DNA from: Arcuatula senhousia
Taxonomy: Eukaryota; Mollusca; Bivalvia; Mytilida; Mytilidae
Reading direction: 5' to 3'
Assembly: GCA_963971305.1 (NCBI GenBank)
Contig: OZ020307.1
Location: 7,763,501 to 7,827,500, forward strand
DNA: 64,000 nt
Part shown: positions 34,744 through 48,700 of the stretch, piece by piece
How positions within the stretch are numbered: the first letter of the stretch is position 1
How the letters are laid out: each line of letters begins with the position of its first letter
The notes under the pieces: generated by a model
The model's database searches: none
Seen by the model: only the letters and a program-made list of their open reading frames with translations
Told to the model about the DNA's origin: nothing
Program-made: the position numbers and the translations under genes

Positions 34744-34818
34744 GACCACGGTCTTATTGGATATCCGCACGCATGTTTCGGTCCCCGAAACAAAATGTCC
34801 CCGAAAATTTCAAAATGG
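34744..34818 (+). repeat. Left terminal inverted repeat of the giant element
   Basis: Starts GACCACGGTCTTATT, 15 bases identical to the inverted right end, then continues with matching blocks (CATGTTT, GTCCCCG, TTTCAAAATGG) in the same order over 75 bp. With flanking TTAA the tip forms the palindrome TTAAGACCACGGTCTTA. Confidence 0.85.
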
Positions 34819-35158
34819 GTGAGATTCATAATATTTTACGAAAGAAGGTTAAAAAACAGAAGAAAAGAGCATTTGGGCACACAAAAAAAACCCATATACT
34901 CAAACAGGAGAGTTGCCTAAGACATCAGTACAAGAAAGAGACAAAAGAGGGATGTTTGTACGTGTTTTCTGAAATCATGATATTATCATGACATTTACTT
35001 ATTACGCATTTTTTTTTATGAAACACAGAAAGCATCACATATTCATGCTATTTGTGAATGTAATTTGCAGAGACTGATCAACAATATAAATCAGAACTTT
35101 ATGCCGAGTATGATACAACGTATAGCCAGGCAAACAGGTCATTAATTTTCACACAAAA
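34819..35158. other. Non-coding spacer between left end and array A
   Basis: 340 bp, AT-rich. A 72-codon open frame (34773-34991) starts inside the terminal repeat and looks fortuitous. I see no gene or further repeat here. Confidence 0.6.
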
Positions 35159-38100
35159 AATCCATGGACCCTTCTATCCCTTTGTCATGTTTGTAATGAA
35201 GTTGCCTTTATTGTAAAGGCCATGGTCTTACTTTACTGTTTTTTATTCCATTAAACCATGGACCCTCCTATTCTTCCATAACAACCCATGGTTTTACCTG
35301 ACTGCTAGAGTTTATATTCATAAGACCATGGACCTTCCTATCCCCAATATTAGGCATAAGACCATGGACCCTCCTAATTCCCATAGCAAGCGGTGGTCTT
35401 ATTCTCACATTTTCAGTCATAAGACCATGGAACCTCCTATCCCTGATATCCATAAGGCCATGGACCCAGCTATTCCTTCATAACAACCCATGGTCTTATC
35501 TGACAGTTTTTTATCCGTAAGACCATGGACCCTCCTATTCTTACACAACATGCACAACAACCCATGCTTTTAACTGGCATTCATTATCCAAGAGACCCCG
35601 GACCCTCCTACCCCCAATAACAGGCCATGGTCTTATTTTTCCATTTTCAGTAACAAGACCAAGGACCGACCCTCCTATTCCTCCATAACAACACATGGTC
35701 TTATCTGACATTTTATATCCATAAGACCATGGACATTCCTATGCTATAAAATGCCATGGACCATGGACCTTCCTAATTTCCATAACAGGCCATGGTCTTA
35801 TTTTTCCATTTTCAGTCATCAGGCCATGCATGGACCATGCTATTCCTCCATAACAACCCATGGTCTTATTTGATGGTTTATATCCATAAGACCATGGACC
35901 TTCCTAATTTCCATAACAGGCCATGGTCTTATTTACCTATTTTCAATCATAAGACCCTGGGCCCTCTTATCCCCAATAACAGGCCATGGACCCTCCTTGA
36001 TCACATAACAGACCATGGTCTTATTTACCGATTTTCAATCATAAGACCCTGTGCCCTCCTATCCCCCATAACAGGCCATAGACCATGGACCATCCTTATT
36101 CCCATAATAGGCCAAGGTCTTATTTACCCATTTTCAATCATAAGACCATGGACCCTCCTATCCTCCATAACAGGCCAGGGACAATATGGACCCTCCTTAT
36201 TCCCATAACAGGCCATGGTCTTATTTACCCTTTTTCAGTCATAAGACCATGGACCCTCCTATCCCCCATAACAGGCCATGGTCTTATTAACTCATTTTCA
36301 GCCTTAAGACCATGGCCCCTCCTATCCCCCATAACAGGCCAAGGTCTTATTCACCCATTTTCAGTCATAAAACCATGGACCCTCCTATCCCCATATCAGG
36401 CCATGGACCATGGACCATTCTAATTCCCATAACAGGTCATGGTCTTATTTTCCCATTTCAGTTATAAGACCATGGACCCTCTCTTGATCCTATATCAGGC
36501 CATGGTCTTATTTACCCATTTTCAGTCATTAGACCATGACCCTCCCATCCTCCATAACAGGCCATGGACCATGGACACTCCTTATTCCCTTAACAGGCCA
36601 TGGTCTTATCCACACAATTTCAGTCATAAGACCATGGACCCTCCTATCCCCATATCAGGCCATGGACCATGGACCATTCTAATTCCCATAACAGGCCATG
36701 GTCTTATTTATCAATTTTCAGTCATAAGACCATGGGCACTCCTATCCCCATATCAGGCCATAGACAACTCTAATTCCCATAACAGGTCATTGTCTTATTT
36801 TCCCATTTTCAATCATAAGACCCTGGGCCCTCCTTTCCCCCATAACAGTCCATGGACCATGGACCCTCCTTATTCCCATAATAGTCATAAGATCATGGAC
36901 CCTCCTATCCCCCATAACAGGCCATGGACCATGGACCCTCCTCATTCCCATAATAGGCCAAGGTCTTATTTACCCATTTTCAGTCATAAGACCATGGACA
37001 CTCCTATCCCCATATCAGGCCATAGACAATTCTAATTCCCAATTAACAGGCCATGGTCTTATTTTCCCATTTTCAATCATAAGACCCTGGGCCCTCCTTT
37101 CCCCCATAACAGGCCATGGACCATGGACCCTCCTTATTTCCATAATAGGCCAAGGTCTTATTTACCCATTTTCAGTCATAAGACCATGGACCCTCCTATC
37201 CCCCATAACAGGCCATGGACCCTCCTCATTCCCATAATAGGCCAAGGTCTTATTTACCCATTTTCAATCATAAGACCATGGACCCTCCTATCCCCCATAA
37301 CAGGCCATGGACCATAAGACCCTCCTTATTCCCATAACAGGCCATGGTCTTCCCCATATTAGGCCATGGACCATGAACCATTCTTATTGCCATAACAGGC
37401 CATGGTCTTATTTACCCGTTTTCAGTCATAAGACCATGACCCTACTATCCCCATATCAGACCATGGACCATTCTAATTCCCAGAATAGGCCATGGTTTTA
37501 TTTTCCCATTTTCAGTCATAAGGCCATGGACTCTTCTATCCCCCATAACAGGCCATGGACCATGGACCCTCCTTATTCCCATAACAGGCCGTGGTCTTAT
37601 TTACCCATTTTCAGTCATAAGACCATGGACCCTCTATCATCACAAAACATGCCATGGTCTTATTTGACTGTTATCAACCATAAAACCATGAACCCCTCTA
37701 TCCTCTCAAAACATGCCATGGTCTTTTTAGGCTGTTATCCACCATAAGACCATGGACTCTTCTATTTTCTTTTAACAAGCCATGGTCTAAATTGACTGTT
37801 ATCATCTATAAAACCATGAAGAAGACCCTGGACCTGTCTTTTTTCTATCATATGCCATTGTCTTATCCAACTTTTATCAACTATAAAACCATGGACCCTT
37901 CTGTCCTCTTACAACATGTCATGGTTCTATTTGACTGTTTTCAGACATAAGACCATTGAACCCTCTATCCACTTATAACATGTCATGGTCTTTTTTGACT
38001 GTTATCAGCCATAAGACCGTGAACCCCTCTATCCTTCCAAAACATGCCAGGGTCTTATTTGACTGTTTTCTTCCATAAGACCAAGCGCCCCTCTATCCTC

Positions 38101-38662
38101 TTATTATATGCCATGGTCTTAACTGACTTTTATCATCTATTAGACCATGGACCCCTCTATTTCTCCATTACATGCCATGGTCTTATCTAACTGTTTTCAT
38201 CCATTTAACCATGAACCCCTCTTCCTTTTATAACATATCATGGTCCTATTCAACTGCTACATCCATAAGACCATGTGTTACGCCACAAGACCATGAACCC
38301 CTCTATCACTCCATAATGTACCATGGTCTTATTTGACTGTTTTCTTCCATAAGACCAAAAGCCCCTCTATCCTCTTCTAATATGCCATGGTCTTAATTGA
38401 CTGTTATCATGTACATGTATAAGACTCGACCCCTTAATTTCTCCATTTAGATGTCATGGTGTAAAATAATCAAACTTAGATCAACTATAAGACCATGGAC
38501 CCCTCTATCCTCTTATAGCATATCATGGTCATATCTAACTGTTATCATTCATAAGACCATAGAGATTTCTATCACTCCATTGTGACATTGTCTCATTTGA
38601 ATGTTTAGCATCCATAAGAGCATGAATTCTTCCATCTATCCATAGCATGTCATAGTCTTATC
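35159..38662 (+). repeat. Array A: tandem repeat of ATAAGACCATGG / CCATGGTCTTAT half-sites
   Basis: About 3.5 kb of imperfect units near 63 bp (for example starts at 36241, 36304 and 36367). Each unit holds ATAAGACCATGGACC and, in inverted sense, GGCCATGGTCTTAT. Two subfamilies are visible: an outer one with TTTACCCATTTTCAGTC between the motifs (to about 37650) and an inner one with TTTGACTGTTATC (37650-38662). The inner type is the one that fills array B in reverse. Because 63 is divisible by three, chance open frames of up to 198 codons run through the outer part; their products are simple His/Pro/Trp-rich repeats and I do not call them genes. Confidence 0.93.
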
Positions 38663-40529
38663 TTAAGCTATTTGATCCCTTTGTTTATTCAAATCATGTT
38701 GTAATGGTTTTTAATGACTAGTGATCCATGAATTGCTCTATCCATTTATAATATGCATTAATTTGTTGTTAATTGTCAAGATCAACATGATCAATTAGAA
38801 CAGTAAATCTATTTTTTGCTTCTTTTGACAATTTTTGAGAAAATTTTACTGATCGATCATTCTGATACAGGATGATTATGAACTAAAACATGCAGCCGAA
38901 GAGTAAATAAAGGTATCAGATAGGATCCAACATAAAACATTAACTAAGAACAAAGTAATAGACAATGGAACCTATATAAAATGGCACAAATTTAAGCATC
39001 CACCATGGAAAACACCTTGCAGCCTTTAATGTGTCCAGTGGGATTAATTAATCTTCAACAAGCCTTTTTATTTATCACCAATGGGTGGTATTTTGCAACT
39101 TTGAATAAATTTGTATAAATTATATATTATAATACACCTATTTATATTTAGATTTAAGTTGCCATGTCCTACTGTAAAAAGATGCCAGCCAAATTATGTT
39201 GATGTTACTAACAGTACTAGTGTATCCAGCAACACATATCATGTATGACAGTCAAGAACAGTATACATAATGTTTCAGAGGTATATTATGATATTATTTG
39301 GAAATAAAACTACCAGATTTTAAGACATGCTAGATATGAGATTAATCACATTTGCCCTAACTTATCTTTAAATTGCAAAAATTATGATGATTAATAAAAA
39401 TGATATTTGTTTATTGTTTCCTCTACCCTTACAAATGTATTTTCTTTATATTTCTGTTTAGGTGTTTTACACATTCACAGTTTATTAGTGACTGATATGG
39501 AATCTTGGCTAGTTTATGTTTATACTTGTTTTTTTTTATATATTAAAATGTTTGCTTGATTCATCCAATAACCATTGATGGGATTAAAAAAATAAAAACA
39601 GATGGTATCAACAGAACACCATTATAAGCATGATAAGAGACAAAAAGAGACGTATTCTTTTCTTTAACATGTTTATTGAGGAAATTTAAGAGGCAATAAC
39701 AGTGATACATTACTTTAAGATTTAAATTTGAAATATTGAATGACAGCATGAACAATAAAAAAGCAACTATTTGAAATGAGCAAATCCTGAAAAGCTATGA
39801 TGATCTACACAAAAAAATGATTATTATAATTGTCATAGAAACTGTTGATTCTTTTATTTTCGTGGTTTTTAATTTTTGTGGTTTGATGAAAAGGGACTGC
39901 ATTTATGTTAAACTAATTAAGCTTCCTTTTTGTGGGGTATCAATTTTCGTGGGTAAAGGCCAACCATGAAAACCATGAAAACTGATACCCCACAAATAAT
40001 GAAACCACAGTACTTATTAAGTAATATAAAGATAACCATATTATTTTTGAACCATAAAACAGTATTTTATTTGTCTGCATTTTCTCAATATTCTGCATGT
40101 TATTTCTTTTAATTACTTACAGATAATGTTGAAGACGAGACAAAAAGCTAATGAACTTTGGAGACCATTTATATAACAAAGACTACCGTAGAAGAAGATG
40201 ATGACATTTCAATAATACACTACCCAGTAGATACAAAAGGCTATCTCCTTTTTAATTTACATTATATCTTTATGTAGAATTATAGACAATTTTTATACCA
40301 GTGCAATGCTACATGTATTTTATACAGATGATGACAGTCAGACTCTTAATTAATATCGCAAGAAACAATTACAAAAACAGTTCATTACATTTACATTTTT
40401 CCCAGACATGACTTTTGACTCTTTAATCACTAATAAACCGTTATATAACAGGTTAATTTACAATGTTTTCCCCACATACATCAAGCAACTATATATTTTA
40501 TACCGGGACATTTACTGAATGTTTTTAAT
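38663..40529. other. Cargo segment without recognisable genes
   Basis: AT-rich DNA between array A and the central array. Longest open frame is 64 codons (39561-39755, minus). The only structure I can point to is the hairpin at 39929-39996. Confidence 0.6.
39929..39996. repeat. Imperfect 24-bp-arm hairpin
   Basis: 39929-39952 (TTTGTGGGGTATCAATTTTC...) pairs with 39973-39996 with two mismatches and a 20-bp loop. The surrounding TTTCGTGG-type sequence at 39860-40010 resembles short dispersed repeats seen in bivalves, so this may be the end of a small MITE-like element. Confidence 0.55.
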
Positions 40530-43500
40530 ACCCAGGCATCATGACTGTAGATTCTTTAAACACTATGTAGCAATAGTTTTATACCAGAATTATTTTAAAT
40601 ATTATATACCCACGCACATGACTGTAAATTCTTTAAACAATAGGCAACAATTTTATACCAGGATAATTTTGAATATTATATACCCTAACATGACTGTAAA
40701 TTCTTTAAACACTAAGCAACAATTTTATACCAGGATAATTTTGAATGTTATATACCCACACATATGACTGTAAATTCTTTAAACACTAAGCAACAATTTT
40801 ATACCAGGATAATTTTGAATGTTATATACCCACACAAAACTGTAGATTCTTTAAACACTTAAAGCAACAATTTTATACCAGGATAATTTTGAATATTATA
40901 TACCCACACATGACTCTAGATTCTTTAAACACTAGGCAACAATTTTATACCAGGACAATTTTGAATATTATATATATATACCCTAACATGACTGTAAATT
41001 CTTTAAACACTTAGCAAAAATTTTATACCAAATAGGATAATTTAGAATATTATATACCCACACACATGACTGTAAATTCTTTAAACACTAAGGACAATTT
41101 TAAATATTATATACCCTAACATGACTGTAAATTCTTTAAACACTAAACAACAATTTTATACCAGGATAATTTTGAATGTTATATACCCACACATATGACT
41201 GTAAATTCTTTAAACACTAAGCAACAATTTTATACCAGGATAATTTTGAATGTTATATACCCACACAAAACTGTAGATTCTTTAAACACTTAAAGCAACA
41301 ATTTTATACCAGGATAATTTTGAATATTATATACCCACACATGACTGTAAATTCTTTAAACACTAAGCAAAAATTTTATTCCAGCTAGGATAATTTTGAA
41401 TATTATATACCCTGACATGACTGTAAATTCTTTAAACACTAAGCAAAAATTTTATACCAGCTAGGATAATTTTGAATATTATATACCCACGCACATGACT
41501 GTAAATTCTTTAAACACTAAGCAACAATTTATACCAGGATAATTTTGAATGTTATATACCCACACATGACTGTAAATTCTTTAAACACTTAGCAACAATT
41601 TTTAACGAGGACAATTTTAAATATTATATACCCTAACATGACTGTTAATTCTTTAAGCAGTAAGCAACAATTTTATACCAGGATAATTTTGAATGTTATA
41701 TACCCACACATATGACTGTAAATTCTTTAAACACTAAGCAACAATTTTATACCAGGATAATTTTGAATGTTATATACCCACACAAAACTGTAGATTCTTT
41801 AAACACTTAAAGCAACAATTTTATACCAGGATAATTTTGAATATTATATACCCACACATGACTGTAAATTCTTTAAACACTAAGCAAAAATTTTATTCCA
41901 GCTAGGATAATTTTGAATATTATATACCCTGACATGACTGTAAATTCTTTAAACACTAAGCAAAAATTTTATACCAGCTAGGATAATTTTGAATATTATA
42001 TACCCACGCACATGACTGTAAATTCTTTAAACACTAAGCAACAATTTATACCAGGATAATTTTGAATGTTATATACCCACACATGACTGTAAATTCTTTA
42101 AACACTTAGCAACAATTTTTAACGAGGACAATTTTAAATATTATATACCCTAACATGACTGTTAATTCTTTAAGCAGTAAGCAACAATTTTATACTAACA
42201 TGACTGTTAATTCTTTAAACACTTAGCAACAATTTTATACCAGGATAATTTTGAATGTTATATACCCACACATGACTGTAAATTCTTTAAACACTTAGCA
42301 ACAATTTTTAACGAGGACAATTTTAAATATTATATACCCTAACATGACTGTTAATTCTTTAAGCAGTAAGCAACAATTTTATACTAACATGACTGTTAAT
42401 TCTTTAAACACTTAGCAACAATTTTATACCAGGATAATTTTGAACATAATATATCCTAGCATGACTAAATTCTTTAAACACTAAGCAACATTTTTTTACG
42501 AAGACAATTTTTAATATTATATACCATAACATGACTGTTAATTCTTTAAACACTAAGCAACAATTTTATACCAAGATAATTTTGAATATTATATACCATT
42601 ACATGACTGTAAATTCTTTAAACACTGAGCAACAATTTTATATCGGGACAATTTTGAATGTTATATACCCACACATATGACTGTAAATTCTTTAAACAGT
42701 AAGCAACAATTTTATACCAGGACAATTTTGAATATTATATACCCACACATGACTGTTAATTCTTTAAACACTAAGTAACAATTTTATACCAGGATGATTT
42801 TGAATATTATATACCCTAACATGACTGTAAATATTTAAACACTTAGCAACAATTTTATACTAGGATAATTTTGAATATTATATACCCTAACATGACGGTA
42901 AATTCTTTAAACACTTAGCAACAATTTTATACCAGGATAATTTTGAACATAATATATCCTAGCATGACTAAATTCTTTAAACACTAAGCAACATTTTTTT
43001 ACGAAGACAATTTTTAATATTATATACCATAACATGACTGTTAATTCTTTAAACACTAAGCAACAATTTTATACCAAGATAATTTTGAATATTATATACC
43101 ATTACATGACTGTAAATTCTTTAAACACTGAGCAACAATTTTATATCGGGACAATTTTGAATGTTATATACCCACACATATGACTGTAAATTCTTTAAAC
43201 AGTAAGCAACAATTTTATACCAGGACAATTTTGAATATTATATACCCACACATGACTGTTAATTCTTTAAACACTAAGTAACAATTTTATACCAGGATGA
43301 TTTTGAATATTATATACCCTAACATGACTGTAAATATTTAAACACTTAGCAACAATTTTATACTAGGATAATTTTGAATATTATATACCCTAACATGACG
43401 GTAAATTCTTTAAACACTAAGCAACAATTTTATACCAGGACAATTTTGATTATTATATACCCTAACATGACTGTAAAATCTTTAAACACTAAGTAACAAT

Positions 43501-43640
43501 TTTATACCAGGATAATTTTGAATATTATATACTCTAACATGACTGTTAATTCTTTCAATACAAAGCAACAATTTTATACCAAATAATACCTAAAAGTTTT
43601 ATTACCTGACAAGACTAAAATTCTTTAAACTGTAAGAAAC
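40530..43640. repeat. Central tandem array, units of about 70 bp with higher-order duplications
   Basis: About 3.1 kb of repeats built on CATGACTGTAAATTCTTTAA, then CACTAAGCAACAATTTTATA and TTTTGAATATTATATACCC. Unit length varies. Larger blocks are duplicated: the variant CACACAAAACTGTAG recurs at 40831, 41262 and 41779, and GAACATAATATATCC at 42442 and 42945 (503 bp apart). One 82-codon frame (40519-40767) is a by-product of the repeat. Confidence 0.92.
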
Positions 43641-45549
43641 AATTTTGTAGCATGACAATACTATGATTGTTGAAGTTGTTTTTTCCAAATATGTCTGTAG
43701 ACTTTTAAAAACCAATAAAGTGATTTTCCAGTTTGATACTGATTTTATTACTGACCATGCATCTTAAAATCTCATTACACATAGCCATGTAAGCCAAATT
43801 TTATACCCTTGCAAATAAGTCTTGGGCGTATAAAGGAAACACCATGTCTGTCTGTCTTTCTTTTCACATTCCTTGTAAGCCCAACTCCTCATAAACTGCT
43901 CAATGTATTTTAATAAACTTAACATGATAGCAGTACATCATATGAAGAATTTTTGTTGCTGTTGGATATCATGCAGAAGAGATAATTGGACTTTCGTTTT
44001 TTATAAATTGATATATACTGTCCATATAAGCAGGATGTATTCCTTCATGAGCTAGCTCACAATGTTTCTTAAGAAGTTTCTAAACAAATATATACATTTA
44101 CCATGAACTGTTATCAGCTTTGATAGTTTAATGTAAAACACTGAGAAATCAGAGATAGTGGTTCACATCCACTTCAAAGCAGCAGTTCTCAAATTATCAT
44201 CACTAAGAAGACTTGAAATTTCAAAACATGCAGTTGTATGGTGATTTTTGTTTTATAATTACATGTATATCCCCACTTTAAGAGAGAGGGCTTTATTGCA
44301 ATCACCTTGTCTGTCCTTCTGTCTGCTCTGTACAAACTTTTGTAACATATTTCTCTGCTCCTACTGTAGGGATTGATTTCTTCAGTACACAACAAAAAGT
44401 GTTTTGTATGATGAGTTGTACCCTGCCTACCCTCTTCAGGTCACTCACACATCTACTTTCTGTTTTCCGAGCCGACTTAGACTTTTTAGGGGACAAAATA
44501 GACAGTTTTCTCCTTTTCTACTGAAGGGATTGATTTTAAGATTGGTTTACAGTTTTAGTATGCTGAGTTGTTAGGTGCCTTCCTTTCCAGGTCAGTTGTG
44601 CATCTACTTCCTGTTTTCAGAATGGTCGAGTGCGAGTATCTTTAGCACAACTTGTTAGTGATCGATGATTGCACTAATTACAGAGGCTGAACTTATAAGA
44701 TGTTGCTCATTTTGGTATGCATTTGCTCTACACAATAAATACATAAAAACACTCAATGCTCACCATAAACAAGTTGATCTGAAATATTGTTCTTTATTAT
44801 AACTATCAGCATCTACTTGCAATGTAAATCCAAATCAAAAGCTACCAACATTCAACAATAACTAGTTTTAATAGAAAATTTAATAAGCAAATAAAAGTAC
44901 AAGTGACAAGTTAAAGATCATTTACAAACCAAACAAGAAATATTGAGTTTTGTATACTTTTGAAAGCATATACAGTATTTTGCTATTTGAAGAAGATAGA
45001 CATAGTAAAAATGCAGTATAGCTAAATAATACATTGTTTTATGCATCAAAATGATTACAGGGGTAGTACTGGTATATTCCTGCTTAAAAAGGGACAGCTG
45101 TGGATATCATCAATTGTTTGAAGTGTTTTGTCGGATTCTTGGATTAAGAATCGATATGTTTGATTTTTATACTCAGTTGATATATGATTCTTGGCTGCCT
45201 GTCAGTAACTGTGAGTGTTCCCAAGAGAGTTCCTCTACGTCTCGTTATTCTCGTATATTGCTCTTGTTTCAGGTTCTCTCTTGGTGAATTGAAATTTTAT
45301 CAATTTGAGTTTTAGAGTAGTAAATTGTTGGTTGTGTCTTGTACACTTATTCCACAGCTCGTAATCGTCCATATCCGTTTTTCCATCTGTGCATAATACC
45401 TACGGGTACCCATTTCATATCTACAAGTGCTTATTAGAAAACTTTTTATAAGTTTCCAAAACGTTTGTGACACAATGTAGATATGGTTATCTACAACAGA
45501 TTTCCCAAATGCTTGTGACACAATATAGATATGCTTCTCCTAAGGAACT
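43641..45549. other. Cargo segment with diverged dispersed repeats
   Basis: No gene is supported. 43808-44050 contains the CCATGTCTGTCTGTCTTTC-type sequence frequent in bivalve repeats. 44357-44470 and 44512-44624 are diverged copies of each other, about 155 bp apart (shared GGGATTGATTT, GAGTTGT, TTCAGGTCA/TCCAGGTCA, CATCTACTT). 44117-44181 is one arm of a long-range inverted repeat with 51415-51480. Confidence 0.6.
44117..44181 (+). repeat. Arm of a long-range inverted repeat
   Basis: About 65 bp (core CACTGAGAAATCAGAGATAG) whose reverse complement is at 51415-51480 with few mismatches. The two arms are 7.2 kb apart inside the cargo. They could be two oppositely oriented copies of one dispersed repeat. 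Confidence 0.8.
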
Positions 45550-45789
45550 GGCCATTTAACTTGAAGGGAGAGGGGGTTTGGTTTTTTCCTAAACAAATAT
45601 TCTGAAAATTATTTTTGATGAAAAAAATATTTGGGCAGCATAGGGTAAGAAAAAAAATTCTGAAGAAGGATTTCTGCCATAAGAAATAATGATAAAAATG
45701 AATCAAAAATATTCTGTCGCGACGCTTTCGCCAAAAAAATTTCTGACCAAAGCAAAAAAACAAAGCCCCCTCTACAAGTTAAATGGTCC
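45550..45789. mobile_element. MITE-like element, about 240 bp
   Basis: The left end (GGCCATTTAACTTGAAGGG) and the reverse complement of the right end (GGACCATTTAACTTGTAG) are imperfect inverted repeats, each followed by a G-run and a T-run. The length and lack of coding sequence fit a non-autonomous DNA transposon. A target duplication is not clear. A 90-codon minus-strand frame across it (45491-45763) is not credible as a gene. Confidence 0.65.
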
Positions 45790-48700
45790 GTCCATAAACA
45801 TAGCTTTAAAATTTGATTGATATTTTGGGTCCTGTGAGCTCCCGATTTCCATTTGCAACTTAGTGTCTGTCTAGTTGTTTCACTCTTTTTGAGTTTTTTT
45901 TCACGACATTTTTTACTTTACTAGACAAAAAGTAAGTTCAGTCTCGTGGGATCCTCTTGGTTTCATTTAAAAATTGTTCTACCTCAAACTGGATTCCTTG
46001 CATGGATTTAATACTACAAATATATTTTACAGATGAATTCATAATTTTCTAATAAATCATAAGATGAAAAAGAATGAAATGATAAAGTAATGCATTTCTT
46101 AAAGTTTCTTAAAGTTAATACATGTAATAAGTCAATCATTATATTCAATGTATATTAATTAAACTTTCATTCGAAAAGGGCAAAACAATACCGCCTTTTT
46201 TCCATCATAGGTTTGTCGAAATTTGTGCGATTATGGTCCGCTTGGCCCGTCGACGGTAGGTTGAAAAAAAAAACAAATCAAACTTTACGCTTCATAGTGA
46301 TAAACATGCGTAATACCACTCATGTGAAATTATTGCACCAATAAAAGTAGGTTTATACAATTAGTCGTTTTGTTATGTAACACACGTGTAAACCAGATAT
46401 ACATACTAGTATACGATATTTGAAGTCTAGACCATTGCGATTTTGATGTCTCCCTCTATAAACTACATTTTTTGAACGCCCCCCCCCCTGGGTCAAGGTG
46501 GTATTGATATGCCTCATTCAATAATTTTGTTACGGCTATACTAACAGAAAGAGAAGCGAGCAAATATGGTAAAATGAGCAATAAACAAATATGGTGACAT
46601 GAGAAACTAAAAAAAGTTTCGATGATGATGAAATGTACATCACCAGCAATTTTAAGATCTACAGAGGAAAGCATCTAGTAGCATTCTTATAAACAAACTC
46701 ACAGAATTATCAACCAAAACGACATTTTCAGGATATAAAACAGTACTGTAACATGAAATTAGACAAGTAAAAACATGGGATATAACAAAGGTTCATTTTG
46801 TCAGTCACATTTGAAAAAGGATGGTGTTAATGGAGCTAGTAACCTCTATCTCCCCATCTATAAAAGTTTAAAGTTTATAATCTCAAACAAAACACACAAT
46901 AAATATCCAATCATTTAAAGAAGCGAAGAGATACTAATGGGGCATCGAAATATCAAAAGTCCCAATGGGCAATGACAAAACCAGTAAACACGAAAGAAAA
47001 CAGCACAAAGAAACAGACTACATAAAAACATATAAAAACACGAAAACAACTGAACAGCAATCAACAATGCGAACTCAAGTCGTAGCAAGAGTGTACTCAG
47101 GTGCTCCGGAAAAGTAAGCAGTTTCTGCTTATACAGTTGCATGTGTACTTGTCGCGTTGCTAATGACCACTTCAACGTGTCAAATGCGGTAATGGAGGAC
47201 AAAACCGTACCTTATGACAAATAAACATCTGCACTCATCTTAGTATTTGTCTATACGCGCATGATTTCTTAAGTGAAGACAACAACTGGGAAACAACAAG
47301 ATAACCCTATGTTAGAAATTTGTGTCAGACGTGACGCTCTTCCGAGAAAATCGTTGTAAATCCCACAAGGACTGGAATAACGAATCGGTTGTGATACGTA
47401 AACTCCATATTAAGCAGGAGAATGCGGAATTTTGCTACACAAGAAGGGAAAGTTGACGATTTGGAAAGTTGAAGTCATCACGTTTGTCATATAGCTTTTT
47501 TAAAAGTCTTTCCTGTGTGTCTGTTAATTTTCCAAATATAGATCTGAATATGCAGCAGACTTCTTAAAATCCGATGTGTCCTTATTCTAAAGTTAATGGG
47601 GATAAATGAAATGGAGAAATCACCAAATTGGGAATACTTAGTGAAAGATATCATCAATATAACTACGGGAAAGTTAGGTTAAAAGAGTCTATGATCTTGT
47701 TTTGTGAAGAAGTGATTGTAAGTGTAAGAAGTTTGCTTGATGTGAATGAAGAAACAAATCAGCAAGCAAATGATTGTGCACAATTAGTGTCCATTGAGCA
47801 ATCCTGATTGTTTTCTGAAAACAAGTACATGTACAACAAACTGACCAAATAGGCTGTCTATAACATGATAACATGTGTATAAGAAAGTTACGCATGTCGA
47901 TTATTTGGTCCTATGTAAATTTATTCTTTTTTCTTAGACTCATTGATAGCAAAGTAAATCTTTGTGTAATCGACTTCTATATATTTGTATCTTCGTAAAA
48001 GCCACATTGAATCAGTTGTGCCAATCATGATTTGAATAGAGAAGTAAAAAGTATGGATAAATAGAACGTCCTGGTGTTGTTACAAGATTAGGCTGATTTG
48101 GAGTTAGAATCTCCATCAGTTCTTTCATTTTTTTTACTAGTTCTTCTAGAATAACAGCAATCGAAATATTTCTGGATACCGTCAGTATTGAAGTCAACAG
48201 GGCTAAAAGAGATTCAGTTGTACATTTGGGTGACCCCGAACTACAGCACGTACTGTTTGTATGGATTTCTATGTAATTTAGGAATCCAATACAGGGATGG
48301 AAGGCATCATTTGTATACCCGCCACCAACAGAAAGGCCAAATGAGGAAATGAGCGAGTGATAATTGTCAATAATTTCCTTCTTGGATAGTGTTGTGTCTG
48401 TATATATGGTGCTTTTGCTAGTGCATTTACAACCAGTGCCTAATTCGACTAAACAAAAAAAATATTGGACAAATTCTCATATACACTCGTGGTTAATGAA
48501 AGCTTGCTTGGTGACATATTTCGACTGACTTGTAGAACCAAATTAGAAGTCACACGAAAATCCTTTGGATAGTGTTTGTTGTCGATACATGTTCTTCTAA
48601 TTCTTGATATGAATGGCATACTAGTGTTTATCTTTTAATATGAAGCTAAATTCATTTCAAAGTGGGTGTTCCTCATCATATTGTGTGTACATTTTTCAAG

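Noticed and set aside
35792..37747. Open frames of 112 to 198 codons in array A giving His/Pro/Trp-rich repeats
   Set aside because: The 63-bp period is a multiple of three and the unit has no stop in that frame, so long frames appear by default. No other sign of coding.
35159..38662. Arrays A and B or the central array as CRISPR
   Set aside because: The units are contiguous imperfect repeats, not short exact repeats with unique spacers. There are no cas genes and the DNA is eukaryotic.
45051..47202. Small open frames of 78 to 95 codons in the cargo as host genes
   Set aside because: They are isolated, of chance length for this composition, and one lies across a MITE. No homology can be claimed from sequence alone.
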